64,000 nucleotides of DNA from Erysipelotrichaceae bacterium (GTDB taxonomy: Bacteria; Bacillota_I; Bacilli_A; Erysipelotrichales; Erysipelotrichaceae). The notes below the pieces were generated by a model, which was not told the DNA's origin, made no database searches, and saw only the letters and a list, made by a program, of their open reading frames with translations. The number at the start of each line of letters is the position of its first letter. The stretch's first letter is position 1. Where the stretch lies: positions 60,736 through 124,735 of the forward strand of contig JAFYHQ010000024.1 in assembly GCA_017539105.1 (NCBI GenBank). The letters are read 5' to 3'. This document shows positions 40,962-49,635 of the stretch, one piece after another. A program made the position numbers and the translations under genes.

Positions 40962-42791
40962 ATGGAAAATAATAAAAGATTCAATATCTTAACGATAATG
41001 CTGCTTATTCTGACATTGTGTGTCGATGGTCTGCTTGGCTATCGCTTCTATACTGATTCTAAAAAAGTGGAAGCGACCGATTTTATCGGACACAACGCAA
41101 ATGAATTATATGAATGGTGCAGTTCTCTGAATCCGAAATACGCATGCAAGATCACATATGAAGAAACCAAGGAATACGAAAAAGATAAAGTATTCTATCA
41201 GTCTGTAGCCGCAGGGGAACAGCTGAAGGGAGAAATCGCCTTTAAAGTATCTTCCGGTCTCATTGAAAGCATCGGTAGGCCAATGATCGACCAGAATACT
41301 ACACGTCTGGAGATTGAAAAATGGGCAAGTAAAAACGGATTGAAAGAGGTTTCTTATATCGAAGAAGAAAGCAGTACCGTTGAAAAAGGAATCGTGATCC
41401 GTTTTGAACCGCTTGACAATATCTATACAGATACTCCTGTGAAAGTATACATTTCCTCCGGATCTAAAAGTGAAGACAGCAAGACGGAAGATACGATCAC
41501 TGTCGAATATGGAAAATATACTGGAAAATCAGTCAGCGAATTTGAAAAAGCGGTAAAAGAACTGGGACTGGTTCCTTCCCATAACACAGAACGCGATTCG
41601 CACAGTTCTACTGTAAAAGAAGGAAACGTCGTCTGGCACGGTTCCGGCACTTACGAAAAGAATGAGAAGATCTCCTATGGAATTTCAAAAGGCATCAACG
41701 AAAACGAAATCGTTGTCTTGGCAGGACAGTATATCGGTTTATCCGAAGAAAACTTCATTGCGAAGGCAAAAGAATTGAAATTAAAGCCGAATCATAAAAC
41801 GGAACGCGATGACTATTCCGATGAAATCGAAAAAGGAAAAATCATCTGGCATGGTTCCGGCACATATGAAGAAAACGAAACATTCAATTATGGCCTGTCT
41901 TTAGGTAAAAAAGGCGATACGATTGAAATTGAGCCTGGTGCCTATATAGGGAAAACGGTAGAAGAATTTGAAACGATCACCAAAGATCTGAAACTCAAAC
42001 CGTATCATGACAGCGATTGCGATGAGTATTCCGATACCATTGCCAAAGGAAAGATCGTATGGCATGGTTCCGGTAGTTATGATGTCGATGAAAGCATTCG
42101 ATACGGTCTGTCATTAGGAAAAGCATCCGCTGAAGATATGGTCGAAGTAGAAAGCGGCTATGTCGGAAAACCGGAAGAAGATTTGATCGATTATCTTTCG
42201 GATCTGGGAATGAAATATTCAAGAAGTTCTCAGGAATACTCCAATGATTATCCGGCAGGAACGGTCATATCCTATGACACTGGTAAATATCCAAAAGGAA
42301 CGGTTATTTATTATAAGACTTCTTTAGGCAAAGACAACCGTATCAATGTGACAAGCTACGCAGGAAAGACGGAAAGCGAATTACTGACTTACCTTGAAAA
42401 CAATGGCTTAAAAGCCGGCAAACGAACGGAAACGTATTCATCTACGGTTGCTTCCGGATCGATCGTATCCAACGATACGGGTTACTTCAGCAAAGGCTCT
42501 TCGATCGACTATAAAGTATCAATCGGACCGCAGCAGGAAGAAACGGCAACCATATTAAGACCGCAGTATTATATGGACTATACGGGAAATGATTTCGAAA
42601 CAACCAAAAACAATCTGAAAAACGGACCATTCTCGGTATTTACGAATGTTGAATACGTGAAAGTGAAATCATCCATGAGCAAGGGCCAAATCACGAAAAT
42701 CACGGTAAACGGTGACGAAGGATACAGTCAGGGAAAATATCCGCTCAGTACCCCGATCAAGATCTATATCGTCAATGAAATCGAGAATTAA
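40962..42791 (+). CDS. Multi-PASTA membrane protein
   Basis: 609 aa. One N-terminal membrane helix (FNILTIMLLILTLCVDGLLGYRFY), then about eight PASTA-like units of roughly 60-75 residues outside the cell (YIGLSEENFIAKAKELKL, YIGKTVEEFETITKDLKL, YVGKPEEDLIDYLSDLGM, YAGKTESELLTYLENNGL and others). Three central units share a WHGSGTY/SY motif. PASTA domains bind muropeptides or lipid II, normally on PrkC-type kinases or penicillin-binding proteins; no kinase or transpeptidase is present. AGGAGG site; directly follows the glucosaminidase gene, suggesting a wall-sensing partner. Confidence 0.85.
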   Translation: MENNKRFNILTIMLLILTLCVDGLLGYRFYTDSKKVEATDFIGHNANELYEWCSSLNPKYACKITYEETKEYEKDKVFYQSVAAGEQLKGEIAFKVSSGLIESIGRPMIDQNTTRLEIEKWASKNGLKEVSYIEEESSTVEKGIVIRFEPLDNIYTDTPVKVYISSGSKSEDSKTEDTITVEYGKYTGKSVSEFEKAVKELGLVPSHNTERDSHSSTVKEGNVVWHGSGTYEKNEKISYGISKGINENEIVVLAGQYIGLSEENFIAKAKELKLKPNHKTERDDYSDEIEKGKIIWHGSGTYEENETFNYGLSLGKKGDTIEIEPGAYIGKTVEEFETITKDLKLKPYHDSDCDEYSDTIAKGKIVWHGSGSYDVDESIRYGLSLGKASAEDMVEVESGYVGKPEEDLIDYLSDLGMKYSRSSQEYSNDYPAGTVISYDTGKYPKGTVIYYKTSLGKDNRINVTSYAGKTESELLTYLENNGLKAGKRTETYSSTVASGSIVSNDTGYFSKGSSIDYKVSIGPQQEETATILRPQYYMDYTGNDFETTKNNLKNGPFSVFTNVEYVKVKSSMSKGQITKITVNGDEGYSQGKYPLSTPIKIYIVNEIEN

Positions 42792-42805
42792 ACAATCAAC
42801 AGTTT

Positions 42806-42860
42806 AAAAGACATTTATTTGATGAATTGCATTGAAATCATTAATAAATGTCTTTTGTTT
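42806..42860 (+). terminator. Bidirectional-looking terminator before nifJ
   Basis: AAAAGACATTTATT (42806-42819) pairs perfectly with AATAAATGTCTTTT (42843-42856), 23-nt loop, T run after. Confidence 0.75.
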
Positions 42861-42865
42861 TAGGT

Positions 42866-42871
42866 TATAAT
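42866..42871 (+). promoter_or_regulatory. -10 box of nifJ
   Basis: TATAAT at 42866-42871 gives a leader of about 20 nt with AGGAGGAG before ATG 42898. The -35 is not clear. Confidence 0.5.
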
Positions 42872-42897
42872 AAAATCGCTAGGAGGAGATTTTTAAT

Positions 42898-45800
42898 ATG
42901 GGAAAAACTTTCCAATCAATGGATGGTAATACTGCTGCCGCTCATTGCGCGTATGCCTTTACCGATGTTGCCGCGATTTATCCTATTACTCCGTCTTCAA
43001 CGATGGCGGAAGTCGTGGATGCGTGGGCAACTGCCAAAAGAGAAAACATTTTTGGCAATATCGTAAAAGTCGCTGAAATGCAGTCCGAAGCAGGCGCAGC
43101 CGGTGCCGTCCATGGTACTTTGCAGGGTGGTGCTTTAGCTACGACGTTCACAGCTTCACAGGGATTGCTGCTGATGATTCCGAATATGTACAAGTGGGCA
43201 GGCGAATTGCTGCCTGGTGTCGTACATGTCGCAGCCCGTGCATTAGCTACGAGCGCACTGTCTATTTTCGGTGACCATGAAGATATCTATGCCGCTAGAC
43301 AGACAGGCATCTGCATGCTTTGTTCGAATTCCGTTCAGGAAGCAATGGATCTTGCCGGTGTAGCACACCTTGCAGCGATCAAAGCAAGCGTTCCGTTCCT
43401 GCATTTCTTTGATGGTTTCCGTACATCTCATGAGATCCAGAAAGTCGAAGTCATGGATTATGACTATCTGAAATCATTATTGGATATGGATGCCGTAAAG
43501 AGATTCAAAGAGAATGCTTTGAATCCGCATGGAAATGCCGTAACAAGAGGCGGAGCTGAAAACGATGACGTCGTATTCCAGACAAGAGAAGCGCAGAATG
43601 AGCACTTCGCAAAGGTTCCGGATATCGTCAACGACTACATGAAAGAGATTTCTGCTCATACTGGCAGAGATTATAAGCCATTTACGTATTATGGCGCTCC
43701 GGATGCGGAAAGAATCATCATCGCGATGGGTTCCGTTGTGGAAACGATCAAGGAAGTCATCGATGCTTTAGTCGCAAAAGGTGAAAAAGTAGGTGTCATT
43801 TCCGTCCATCTTTACAGACCGTTCAGCGCTAAATACTTATTCAACGTATTGCCTGAAACCGTCAAGAAAATCGCTGTTCTTGACAGAACGAAAGAAATCG
43901 GCACCAGAGAGCCATTATATCTGGATGTCTTAAGCGTTCTGAAAGACAAGAATATCAAACTGATCGGCGGACGTTACGGTATCGCTTCCAAGGATACGGC
44001 TCCGAACCAGATCAAAGCTGTCTATGATGAACTGGCAAAAGATTCTCCGAAAGAAGAATTCACGATCGGTATCAATGATGATGTCACGCATCTGTCACTG
44101 GATGTCGATCCTGATTTCAAGATCGATGGCACTTATACTTCATGCCTGTTCTGGGGCCTGGGTTCCGATGGCACTGTCGGCGCAAACAAGAACTCGGTCA
44201 AGATCATTGGCGATAATACCGATCAGTATGCGCAGGCATATTTCCAGTATGACTCAAGAAAAGCAGGTGGTGTCACAAGATCTCACCTGCGTTTCGGACC
44301 GGATCCGATCAGAAGTACATACTACATCAACAACGCTGATTTCGTATCCTGCTCATTGGATTCCTATGTCCTGAAATATGATGTCACAGCCGGATTGAAA
44401 GATGGCGGTACGTTCCTTCTGAACACGACCATCGATGCCGATAAGATCGAAGACTATCTGCCAAACAGAATGAAAGTCCAGCTGGCTAAGAAAAAAGCGA
44501 AATTCTATATCATCAATGCGACCAAGATCTGTAACGAGATCGGTATGGGAAGAAGAACCAATACCACGTTGCAGTCCGCATTCTTCGCTTTGAACGAGCA
44601 GATCATGCCTTATGATCAGGCGCTTGATCTGATGAAGGCTGCTGCCAAGAAGTCTTACGGAAAGAAGGGCGATGATGTCGTCGAAATGAACTGGAAGGCT
44701 ATCGATGCAGGTAAAGCCGGTCTGGTTGAAGTAGAAGTCAAGCCGGAATGGGCAGATCTTCCTTCGAAATTCGAAATCGAAAAGACCGGAGATGAATATT
44801 TCGATGAATTCGTACAGGGCTTCGATACCTTGTCCGGATATGATATGCCGGTTTCCGCTTTCACGAAGTATGGTGTACTTGATGGTACGATGAGAAACAA
44901 TGTTTCTTATGCGGAACATCGTAATATCGCTTCCTATGTTCCGAAGTGGAACCCTGACAACTGTATCCAGTGCGGCTTCTGTTCATTTGTTTGTCCGCAT
45001 GCGACGATCCGTCAGTTTGCTTTAACGGAAGAAGAAGTCAAGAATGCTCCGATGGAATTCGCTACGATCCAGGCAATGGGCAAAGGCGCTGAAAACTACA
45101 AGTTCCGTGTCCAGGTTTCTCCTGACAACTGTGTCGGCTGCGGTCTGTGTGCTGCAGAATGTCCGGGTAAGGGCGGAAACAAGGCTCTGGAAATGGTCGA
45201 TGTCCACAGTCTGATGAACGAAGCTCCGTTGGCAGACTACCTGTTCAACGAAACGGAATACAAGAGCGATCTTGTCAATGATACGCCGAAAGGCACGCAG
45301 TTCCTGAAACCTTATTTCGAAGTTCCTGGTTCCTGCCCTGGCTGTGGCGAAGCTCCATATTACAGACTGGTTTCTCAGCTGTTCGGACCGGATATGCTGG
45401 TAGCGAATGCAACAGGATGCTCATCCATCTATTGCGGTTCTACTCCATCTACACCGTTTGTTACGGATAAGAATGGGAATGGTATCGCATGGGCCAACTC
45501 TTTGTTCGAAGACAACGCGGAATACGGCTATGGTATGGCATTGGCCAAGAACTACAAGAAAGCGATCCTTCTGAAGAAGATGGAAGATAATCTGGACAAT
45601 GTCGAACCTGAATTAAAGGCGTTATTCGAAGAATATCTTGCCAACAACGGCAATAGAGTCGAAGAAAAGAAACTGGCTCCGCAGATCGGTGAACTGGCAG
45701 GCAAGTCAAAATGCGAAGCTGTTCACGTATTGGCTGAAGAAGCTAGAGATCTTGTTTCTGATTCTGTATGGATTGTCGGCGGTGATGGCTGGGCATATGA

Positions 45801-46401
45801 TATCGGTTATGGCGGATTGGATCATGTCATCGCCAACAACCTGAATGTCAATATCCTGGTTCTTGATACCGAAGTCTATTCCAATACCGGCGGTCAGTCT
45901 TCCAAATCATCACAGGCTGCTTCCATCGCGCAGTTCGCTGCAGGCGGCAAGGCAGTTGCCAAGAAAGACCTGGGTCAGATCGCGATGAGCTACGGCCATG
46001 TATATGTCGCTTCCGTATGTATGGGCGCGAACAGGATTCAGGCGATCAAAGCTCTGAAAGAAGCAGAAAGCTACAATGGTCCGTCGCTGATCATTGCTTA
46101 CTGCCCATGTGAATTGCATGGAATCAAGGGCGGTCTGTCCAAGCAGCAAGTCGTTCAGAAACAGGCAGTCGAATGTGGTTATGTCACGTTATACAGATAT
46201 GATCCGCGTAACGAAGAATCTCCTCTAACGATCGATTACAAGACGCCTGATTTCGAGAAGTTCCAGGATTTCCTGATGGACGAAGCAAGATACAACAACC
46301 TGACCAAGGTCAATCCGGAACAGGCAGAAGCATTATATGAAAAAGCCCGTAAGGATGCCGAGAGAAGATTTGCGAATCTGAAAGCCCGTGTAAAAGAATA
46401 A
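42898..46401 (+). CDS. nifJ: Pyruvate:ferredoxin (flavodoxin) oxidoreductase
   Basis: 1167 aa, the single-chain form. Oxidises pyruvate to acetyl-CoA, CO2 and reduced ferredoxin in anaerobes. Order: N-terminal pyruvate/thiamine domain (AAHCAYAFTDVAAIYPITPSST), CoA-binding and linker domains, two [4Fe-4S] motifs (CIQCGFCSFVCPHA and CVGCGLCAAECPG), then the thiamine-diphosphate domain (CPGCGEAPYYRL, GDGWAYDIGYGG, NTGGQSSKSS). Predicts anaerobic or fermentative metabolism. Strong AGGAGGAG site, own promoter and terminator: a single-gene unit. Confidence 0.97.
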   Translation: MGKTFQSMDGNTAAAHCAYAFTDVAAIYPITPSSTMAEVVDAWATAKRENIFGNIVKVAEMQSEAGAAGAVHGTLQGGALATTFTASQGLLLMIPNMYKWAGELLPGVVHVAARALATSALSIFGDHEDIYAARQTGICMLCSNSVQEAMDLAGVAHLAAIKASVPFLHFFDGFRTSHEIQKVEVMDYDYLKSLLDMDAVKRFKENALNPHGNAVTRGGAENDDVVFQTREAQNEHFAKVPDIVNDYMKEISAHTGRDYKPFTYYGAPDAERIIIAMGSVVETIKEVIDALVAKGEKVGVISVHLYRPFSAKYLFNVLPETVKKIAVLDRTKEIGTREPLYLDVLSVLKDKNIKLIGGRYGIASKDTAPNQIKAVYDELAKDSPKEEFTIGINDDVTHLSLDVDPDFKIDGTYTSCLFWGLGSDGTVGANKNSVKIIGDNTDQYAQAYFQYDSRKAGGVTRSHLRFGPDPIRSTYYINNADFVSCSLDSYVLKYDVTAGLKDGGTFLLNTTIDADKIEDYLPNRMKVQLAKKKAKFYIINATKICNEIGMGRRTNTTLQSAFFALNEQIMPYDQALDLMKAAAKKSYGKKGDDVVEMNWKAIDAGKAGLVEVEVKPEWADLPSKFEIEKTGDEYFDEFVQGFDTLSGYDMPVSAFTKYGVLDGTMRNNVSYAEHRNIASYVPKWNPDNCIQCGFCSFVCPHATIRQFALTEEEVKNAPMEFATIQAMGKGAENYKFRVQVSPDNCVGCGLCAAECPGKGGNKALEMVDVHSLMNEAPLADYLFNETEYKSDLVNDTPKGTQFLKPYFEVPGSCPGCGEAPYYRLVSQLFGPDMLVANATGCSSIYCGSTPSTPFVTDKNGNGIAWANSLFEDNAEYGYGMALAKNYKKAILLKKMEDNLDNVEPELKALFEEYLANNGNRVEEKKLAPQIGELAGKSKCEAVHVLAEEARDLVSDSVWIVGGDGWAYDIGYGGLDHVIANNLNVNILVLDTEVYSNTGGQSSKSSQAASIAQFAAGGKAVAKKDLGQIAMSYGHVYVASVCMGANRIQAIKALKEAESYNGPSLIIAYCPCELHGIKGGLSKQQVVQKQAVECGYVTLYRYDPRNEESPLTIDYKTPDFEKFQDFLMDEARYNNLTKVNPEQAEALYEKARKDAERRFANLKARVKE

Positions 46402-46422
46402 TTCATTATTCTAAAGAAACAT

Positions 46423-46454
46423 AACCCCTGTAAGTTGCATTACAGGGGTTTTTC
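46423..46454 (+). terminator. Terminator after nifJ
   Basis: AACCCCTGTAA (46423-46433) and TTACAGGGGTT (46440-46450), followed by TTT. Confidence 0.9.
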
Positions 46455-46493
46455 TTTATGATGACTGATAAAACATGTTTCTATATATTATTT

Positions 46494-46561
46494 ATCATCG
46501 AAATTGAAAATATCGCTGAAATGGCTTTAAAATAAGCCAGAAACGAATGTATATCGATGAT
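46494..46561 (+). repeat. Nested inverted repeats upstream of recX
   Basis: Outer arms ATCATCGA (46494-46501) and TCGATGAT (46554-46561); inner hairpin TGGCTT (46522-46527) and AAGCCA (46534-46539). The outer right arm ends seven bases before the recX -10 box, so it could be an operator. Confidence 0.5.
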
Positions 46562-46568
46562 TATCTAG

Positions 46569-46580
46569 TATAATTTAACT
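46569..46580 (+). promoter_or_regulatory. Predicted leaderless promoter of recX
   Basis: TATAAT at 46569-46574, six bases (TTAACT), ATG 46581. No SD site and no good -35. Confidence 0.6.
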
Positions 46581-47396
46581 ATGCCGGAAGAGAAAATAAA
46601 CATTGAAAGAAAAGACGGTAAAGAATCCGTTATCAAACGGATCATTACCGGAAACGACATGGTTAAAGTCTATCTGGAAGACGACCGTCTCAGCGTATCG
46701 GTGGAAGACTATTTTAAATATGATCTGAAAAATCGGACAAGTATCGATGAAGACACTTTAAAAGAACTGAAAGAAAACGAAAAAGTATTGAAAGCATACC
46801 AGAGCTGTCTCAGAAAACTTTCGTTAAAAGACCATACAGTAAAACAGATCAGGGATCATCTCACAAGAAAAGAGCTCGATCCCGATAGTATCGAAATAAT
46901 CATAAAAAAGCTCTCGGATTACGATCTTTTGAACGATGAAAAATACTGTCAAAGCAAAATCACATATTATGACAATGAGAACCTGTCATTCCGTCAGATC
47001 AGGCAGAAACTGAAAAAAGACGGAATAAGCGACGAAATCATTGAAAAATATCTATTCAGAGATGAAAAAAGAGAAAACGATAAAATTGAAAAACTTGTCA
47101 GCAAATATACCAGGAATAACAGGAACAAATCATATAAAAGCACAAAAAACGCGATCATCAGCAAGCTTGTGAACAGCGGTTTCTCATTCTCAGACAGCAG
47201 AGATGCAGTAGACAATCTGCATATGGATGAAAAAAATGAGTTAGAATTATTAAAGAAAGAATATCAGAAAGCTTTAACGAAATATCAGAAGAAATACGAA
47301 AACTATGAACTGAAACAGAAAATAATGCAGAATCTATTGCAGAAAGGTTTCGGTTATGACGATATCAAGGATGTTATGGAGGATGGATATGAATAA
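46581..47396 (+). CDS. recX: Regulatory protein RecX
   Basis: 271 aa, about the Firmicute RecX size. Helical repeats that bind RecA filaments and modulate their activity. Signature spans: LSLKDHTVKQIRDHLTRKEL, YDLLNDEKYCQSKI, LSFRQIRQKLKKDGISDEII. An unusually Lys/Asn/Glu-rich C-terminal half (KLVSKYTRNNRNKSYKSTK) is visible. recA is not nearby. Overlaps yhaM by 8 nt. Confidence 0.88.
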   Translation: MPEEKINIERKDGKESVIKRIITGNDMVKVYLEDDRLSVSVEDYFKYDLKNRTSIDEDTLKELKENEKVLKAYQSCLRKLSLKDHTVKQIRDHLTRKELDPDSIEIIIKKLSDYDLLNDEKYCQSKITYYDNENLSFRQIRQKLKKDGISDEIIEKYLFRDEKRENDKIEKLVSKYTRNNRNKSYKSTKNAIISKLVNSGFSFSDSRDAVDNLHMDEKNELELLKKEYQKALTKYQKKYENYELKQKIMQNLLQKGFGYDDIKDVMEDGYE

Positions 47397-48324
47397 GAAA
47401 GTGATCGATTATAAAGAAGGTGAAAAGGTTCAGGCAGATCTTTTGGTCAGTTATTGCGAAAGAGGTGTTGCGAACAACGGCAAGCCTTATCTGAATCTGG
47501 TACTGCAGGACAATACCAAGAGCATCGATGCGAAACTGTGGGATGTGAAACCTGCTTTGGAAAAGGAACTGGAAGTAGGAAAGGTCTTTAATTTTGATCT
47601 GGAGATCAATATCTATAAGGGACATCTGCAGGCAAAGGTCTTAGGTGTTTTGCCTGTGATTCAAAGTGAAGTAGATATGAGTGAATTCGTATTCCGTTCC
47701 GAATCCTCCAAAGAAGAACTGCAGACCGGCATACAGGAAGCGCTCAATATGATCGAGAACGAAAAGATTGCCAAGATCGTATCAGCAGTCCTGAACCATT
47801 ACGCAAACGATGTCTATGAATATCCGGCAGCGGCCAAGATCCATCACAATTTTGTCGGAGGGCTGGCTACCCATACCAACGGAATGATTAAACTGGGAAT
47901 CGCCATATGCAACCTGTATCCATCGATTGATCGCGATTATCTTCTGGGAGGAATCATTCTTCATGACCTTGGCAAGATCGACGAACTGACATCTTCTGTC
48001 GTGACCGAATACAGCACGCAAGGAAAACTGCTTGGACATATTTCTATCCTGGATGCGATTCTATACGAAACAGGAAAAGAACTGGATCTGGAAGACAGCG
48101 AAGAATTGCTGCTGCTCAGGCATATGGTTCTATCGCATCACGGACAGTATGAATTCGGTTCTCCGGTACGTCCGGAAACCCTGGAAGCGGAAATCCTGAA
48201 TCTGATCGACAATATCGATGCAAGAGTCAATACGATTGAAAAAGCACTGAATGATGTTGAGCAAGGAAAATTCACACCGAAACTGTTCTCTCTGGATAAC
48301 AGATCTTTCTATAAACATAAATAA
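47389..48324 (+). CDS. yhaM: 3'-5' exoribonuclease YhaM
   Basis: 311 aa. N-terminal OB-fold (KVQADLLVSYCERGVANNGKPYLNL, LWDVKPALE) and C-terminal HD domain: KIHHNFVGGLATHTNGM and IILHDLGKIDEL carry the metal His/Asp residues, with MVLSHHGQYEFGSPVRP. Trims RNA and DNA 3' ends. ATG 47389 follows GGAGG at 47379-47383; an upstream codon lies within recX. B. subtilis YhaM is 314 aa. Confidence 0.93.
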   Translation: MNKKVIDYKEGEKVQADLLVSYCERGVANNGKPYLNLVLQDNTKSIDAKLWDVKPALEKELEVGKVFNFDLEINIYKGHLQAKVLGVLPVIQSEVDMSEFVFRSESSKEELQTGIQEALNMIENEKIAKIVSAVLNHYANDVYEYPAAAKIHHNFVGGLATHTNGMIKLGIAICNLYPSIDRDYLLGGIILHDLGKIDELTSSVVTEYSTQGKLLGHISILDAILYETGKELDLEDSEELLLLRHMVLSHHGQYEFGSPVRPETLEAEILNLIDNIDARVNTIEKALNDVEQGKFTPKLFSLDNRSFYKHK

Positions 48325-48329
48325 ATATA

Positions 48330-48419
48330 TTGCATAATCGCTTATGATTCTTGTATAATTAAAAAGCTGTGGTAGAAGAGCAACTTCTTCATTATGCCCA
48401 CAGGCCAAAGGAGGAAAAC
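48330..48419 (+). promoter_or_regulatory. rplK promoter and hairpin leader
   Basis: TTGCAT (48330-48335), 18 bp, TATAAT (48354-48359). The leader of about 54 nt folds as CTGTGG (48368-48373) with CCACAG (48398-48403), containing GAAG/CTTC inside. The position suits an L1-binding autoregulatory site known for rplK-rplA operons; that identity is inference. Confidence 0.55.
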
Positions 48420-48833
48420 ATGGCAAAAAAAGTTGCAAAAATCTGTAAGTTAAACTTTGAAGCCGGCCAGGCAAAACCAGGCCCGGCTCTAGCTTCTGCC
48501 GGCATCAATATGCCGCAGTTCTGTTCGCAGTTCAATGATGCGACCAAAGACAGACATGGAGATATCGTTCCTGTCATCATTACCGCTTATGAAGACAAAT
48601 CCTTCGATTTCGTCTTAAAGACCACTCCGGCTGCTTTCCTGTTAAGAAAAGCTGCAGGCGTTGACAAGGGTTCGGGCACTCCGAATACCGTAAAAGCTGG
48701 AAAGATCACCAAGGCTCAGCTGCAGGAAATCGCAGAATACAAGATGCCTGATCTGAACGCAAACGATGTCGAAGCCGCAATGAGAATCATTGCCGGAACA
48801 GCGAGAAACATGGGAATCGAGGTGGAAGAATAA
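48420..48833 (+). CDS. rplK: 50S ribosomal protein L11
   Basis: 137 aa (usual 141). [26 protein letters not shown] is the Pro-rich N-terminal domain of L11, and [35 protein letters not shown] the RNA-binding C-terminal domain. Part of the GTPase-associated centre. ATG 48420 with AAAGGAGG. TAATG overlap couples rplA. Confidence 0.97.
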   Translation: MAKKVAKICKLNFEAGQAKPGPALASAGINMPQFCSQFNDATKDRHGDIVPVIITAYEDKSFDFVLKTTPAAFLLRKAAGVDKGSGTPNTVKAGKITKAQLQEIAEYKMPDLNANDVEAAMRIIAGTARNMGIEVEE

Positions 48834-49513
48834 TGAAACGTTCAAAGAATTATAATGAAGCCTTAAGTCTCTATGACAAGAACAAGAAGTATTCTCCTGC
48901 AGAAGCATGCGAATTAGCGAAGAAAACGACGAAAGTCAAATATGATGCCTCTATCAGAGTATCATTCAATCTGAATGTCGACCCTCGTCAGGCAGATCAG
49001 CAGATCCGTGGCGCTACAGTCTTACCGAATGGTACAGGCCGTTCCCAGAAGATCCTGGTTATCACGCAGGGCCCGAACATGGAAATCGCGAAGAACGCCG
49101 GTGCCGATTATGTCGGTGACAAAGAGATCCTGGATAAGATCAAAGGCGGATGGTTCGATTACGACATTATCGTCGCAACCCCTGATATGATGGGTGAGTT
49201 AGGTAAATTAGGTAAGATCTTAGGTCCTAAGGGACTTATGCCTAACCCTAAGACCGGTACTGTCACGCAGAATATCGCTCAGGCTGTCGAAGAAATCAAG
49301 AAAGGTAAAGTCGAATATCGTGTCGATAAGGAAGGCAATATCAACTGCCTGATCGGCAAATCTTCGTTCGAAACCGAAAAACTGAAAGAAAACTTCGAAG
49401 CTCTGCTGGGTGTCATTGTCAAAGCAAGACCTGCAGCTGTCAAGGGTACATTCATTCAGTCTTGTACCATTTCCAGCAACATGGGTCCCGGCATCAAAGT
49501 CGATGTCGCTTAA
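48833..49513 (+). CDS. rplA: 50S ribosomal protein L1
   Basis: 226 aa. L1 stalk protein and likely repressor of its own operon. Motifs: [56 protein letters not shown], and [18 protein letters not shown]. Coupled to rplK by one base. Terminated directly after; rplJ-rplL are not here. Confidence 0.97.
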   Translation: MKRSKNYNEALSLYDKNKKYSPAEACELAKKTTKVKYDASIRVSFNLNVDPRQADQQIRGATVLPNGTGRSQKILVITQGPNMEIAKNAGADYVGDKEILDKIKGGWFDYDIIVATPDMMGELGKLGKILGPKGLMPNPKTGTVTQNIAQAVEEIKKGKVEYRVDKEGNINCLIGKSSFETEKLKENFEALLGVIVKARPAAVKGTFIQSCTISSNMGPGIKVDVA

Positions 49514-49536
49514 TTCAGGCTTAGACAGAATTCCTC

Positions 49537-49565
49537 AAAGATGATCCGAAAGGATCATCTTTTCT
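49537..49565 (+). terminator. Terminator after rplA
   Basis: AAAGATGATCC (49537-49547), GAAA loop, GGATCATCTTT (49552-49562), then T and C. Confidence 0.9.
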
Positions 49566-49635
49566 TTGTTTCTGTAGATATTTGATTAGGAAGAAAACGA
49601 TATTTGTAATATGATTAAGATAACAGGAAAAGAAA

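Noticed and set aside
41500..42500. CRISPR-like or DNA satellite repeats in the PASTA gene
   Set aside because: Repeats are protein-level PASTA units of about 70 codons with diverged DNA, not short identical repeats with spacers.
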